Shown: piece after piece, positions 13,330-13,652 of the stretch | Numbering within the stretch: position 1 is the stretch's first letter | Layout: every line of letters starts with the position of its first letter | Assembly (NCBI GenBank): GCA_046729215.1 | Contig: JBKPGE010000203.1 | Span: 1 to 13,652 of the forward strand | Length of the DNA stretch: 13,652 nt | Direction: 5' to 3' | Source of the DNA: JACDAN01 sp046729215 | Lineage (GTDB): Bacteria; Actinomycetota; Thermoleophilia; Gaiellales; Gaiellaceae | The notes under the pieces: model-generated | Seen by the model: only the letters and a program-made list of their open reading frames with translations | Database searches by the model: none | Told to the model about the DNA's origin: nothing | Made by a program: the position numbers and the translations under genes

Positions 13330-13652
13330 CCGACGGACACCTCGCGGAGCGCCCGAAACCAGCGGAGCCGCTCGGCATAGGGCACGACCGCGTTCGCAGG
13401 CGACGTGGACGGGAGGACGAAGAGCCCGGTGTCGCCGAGCCGCCGTTCCTGCGCGCCGAGCTCGGGCCGCTCGTTGAAGACTCCTCGGAACGCCTCCTTG
13501 CCCACGAAGGCGATCCAACCCGGCCTCAGCTCCTCCGCAAGCGCGGCGAGCCGCTCCTCAGCGCCGGCAAAGTCGCCGCGACGCAGATCCCCGGAGCCGG
13601 ACGTCGTCCGCGGCGCCGCATTCGTCAGGCCGTAGCCGAACGCCGGCAGCTC
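13326..13652 (-). CDS. mug: Mug-type G/U mismatch-specific DNA glycosylase, C-terminal part
   Basis: The last 108 residues are visible; the N-terminus, with the catalytic Asn motif, lies beyond the right edge. The family excises uracil or thymine opposite guanine and some ethenocytosine adducts. The visible part follows Mug/TDG closely: FGYGLTNAAPRTTSGSGDL, then ERLAALAEELRPGWIAFVGKEAFRGVF (conserved strand and the YR-F loop, read in two parts), LGDTGLFVLPSTSPANA (the lesion-recognition loop, which in E. coli Mug is around the WVLPNPSGLN segment) and a terminal FRALREV helix. Here the loop reads LPSTSPANA, a normal TDG/Mug variant. The stop TAG at 13326-13328 is tail-to-tail with nadE. Confidence 0.87.
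   Translation of the reverse strand, partial: ELPAFGYGLTNAAPRTTSGSGDLRRGDFAGAEERLAALAEELRPGWIAFVGKEAFRGVFNERPELGAQERRLGDTGLFVLPSTSPANAVVPYAERLRWFRALREVSVG

Noticed and set aside
1..13652. CRISPR arrays, insertion sequences, tRNA or rRNA genes, phage attachment sites
   Set aside because: No regularly spaced repeats, transposase motifs, tRNA-like cloverleaf with GTTCRA arm, or rRNA sequence was found on reading both strands.

Overview
The window is GC-rich and densely packed, with many 4-bp ATGA-type overlaps between consecutive genes. That gene style, together with an archaeal-type NMN adenylyltransferase, a cofactor-independent phosphoglycerate mutase of the archaeal kind, an MMPL transporter and GTG/TTG starts, suggests a high-GC Gram-positive of the actinobacterial phylum. 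A deep branch such as Thermoleophilia is my guess. This is inference from gene content; no rRNA or other phylogenetic marker is present.

Layout. (1) 1-1862, minus strand: a tight selD-nadM-apgM operon (selenophosphate synthase, NMN adenylyltransferase, start of a phosphoglycerate mutase cut by the window edge). (2) 2028-3495, minus strand: a helix-turn-helix plus TPR regulator, followed 19 bp later by a 32-codon hydrophobic peptide gene with a very strong ribosome binding site. (3) 3496-3998: about 500 bp without a recognisable protein gene. It carries back-to-back promoters, four copies of CTTGAC and a run of strong hairpins that look like a transcribed structured RNA and/or terminators. (4) 3999-6058, minus strand: an MFS drug exporter and its TetR-type repressor (ATGA overlap). 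(5) 6103-10911, plus strand: MMPL/RND transporter, AMP-forming acyl-CoA synthetase and short-chain dehydrogenase in a translationally overlapping operon, divergent from the MFS gene across 44 bp that hold a TetR-type palindrome. (6) 10916-11581, minus strand: a hotdog-like protein convergent with the dehydrogenase. (7) 11620-13329, plus strand: glutamine-dependent NAD synthetase. (8) 13326-13652, minus strand: the C-terminal part of a Mug-type DNA glycosylase, tail-to-tail with nadE and sharing a CTAG stop palindrome.

How they work together. nadM and nadE carry out late steps of NAD synthesis. The TetR repressor probably controls both the MFS gene (with itself) and the MMPL-ligase-dehydrogenase operon from one operator, making blocks 4 and 5 a single efflux/acyl-metabolism regulon. 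The most intriguing part is block 2 with block 3: a TPR receptor-like regulator plus a tiny hydrophobic peptide gene downstream plus a repeat-rich divergent promoter facing a hairpin-rich transcript. The arrangement resembles peptide-pheromone (RRNPP) cassettes known from Firmicutes, but nothing in the sequence proves signalling.
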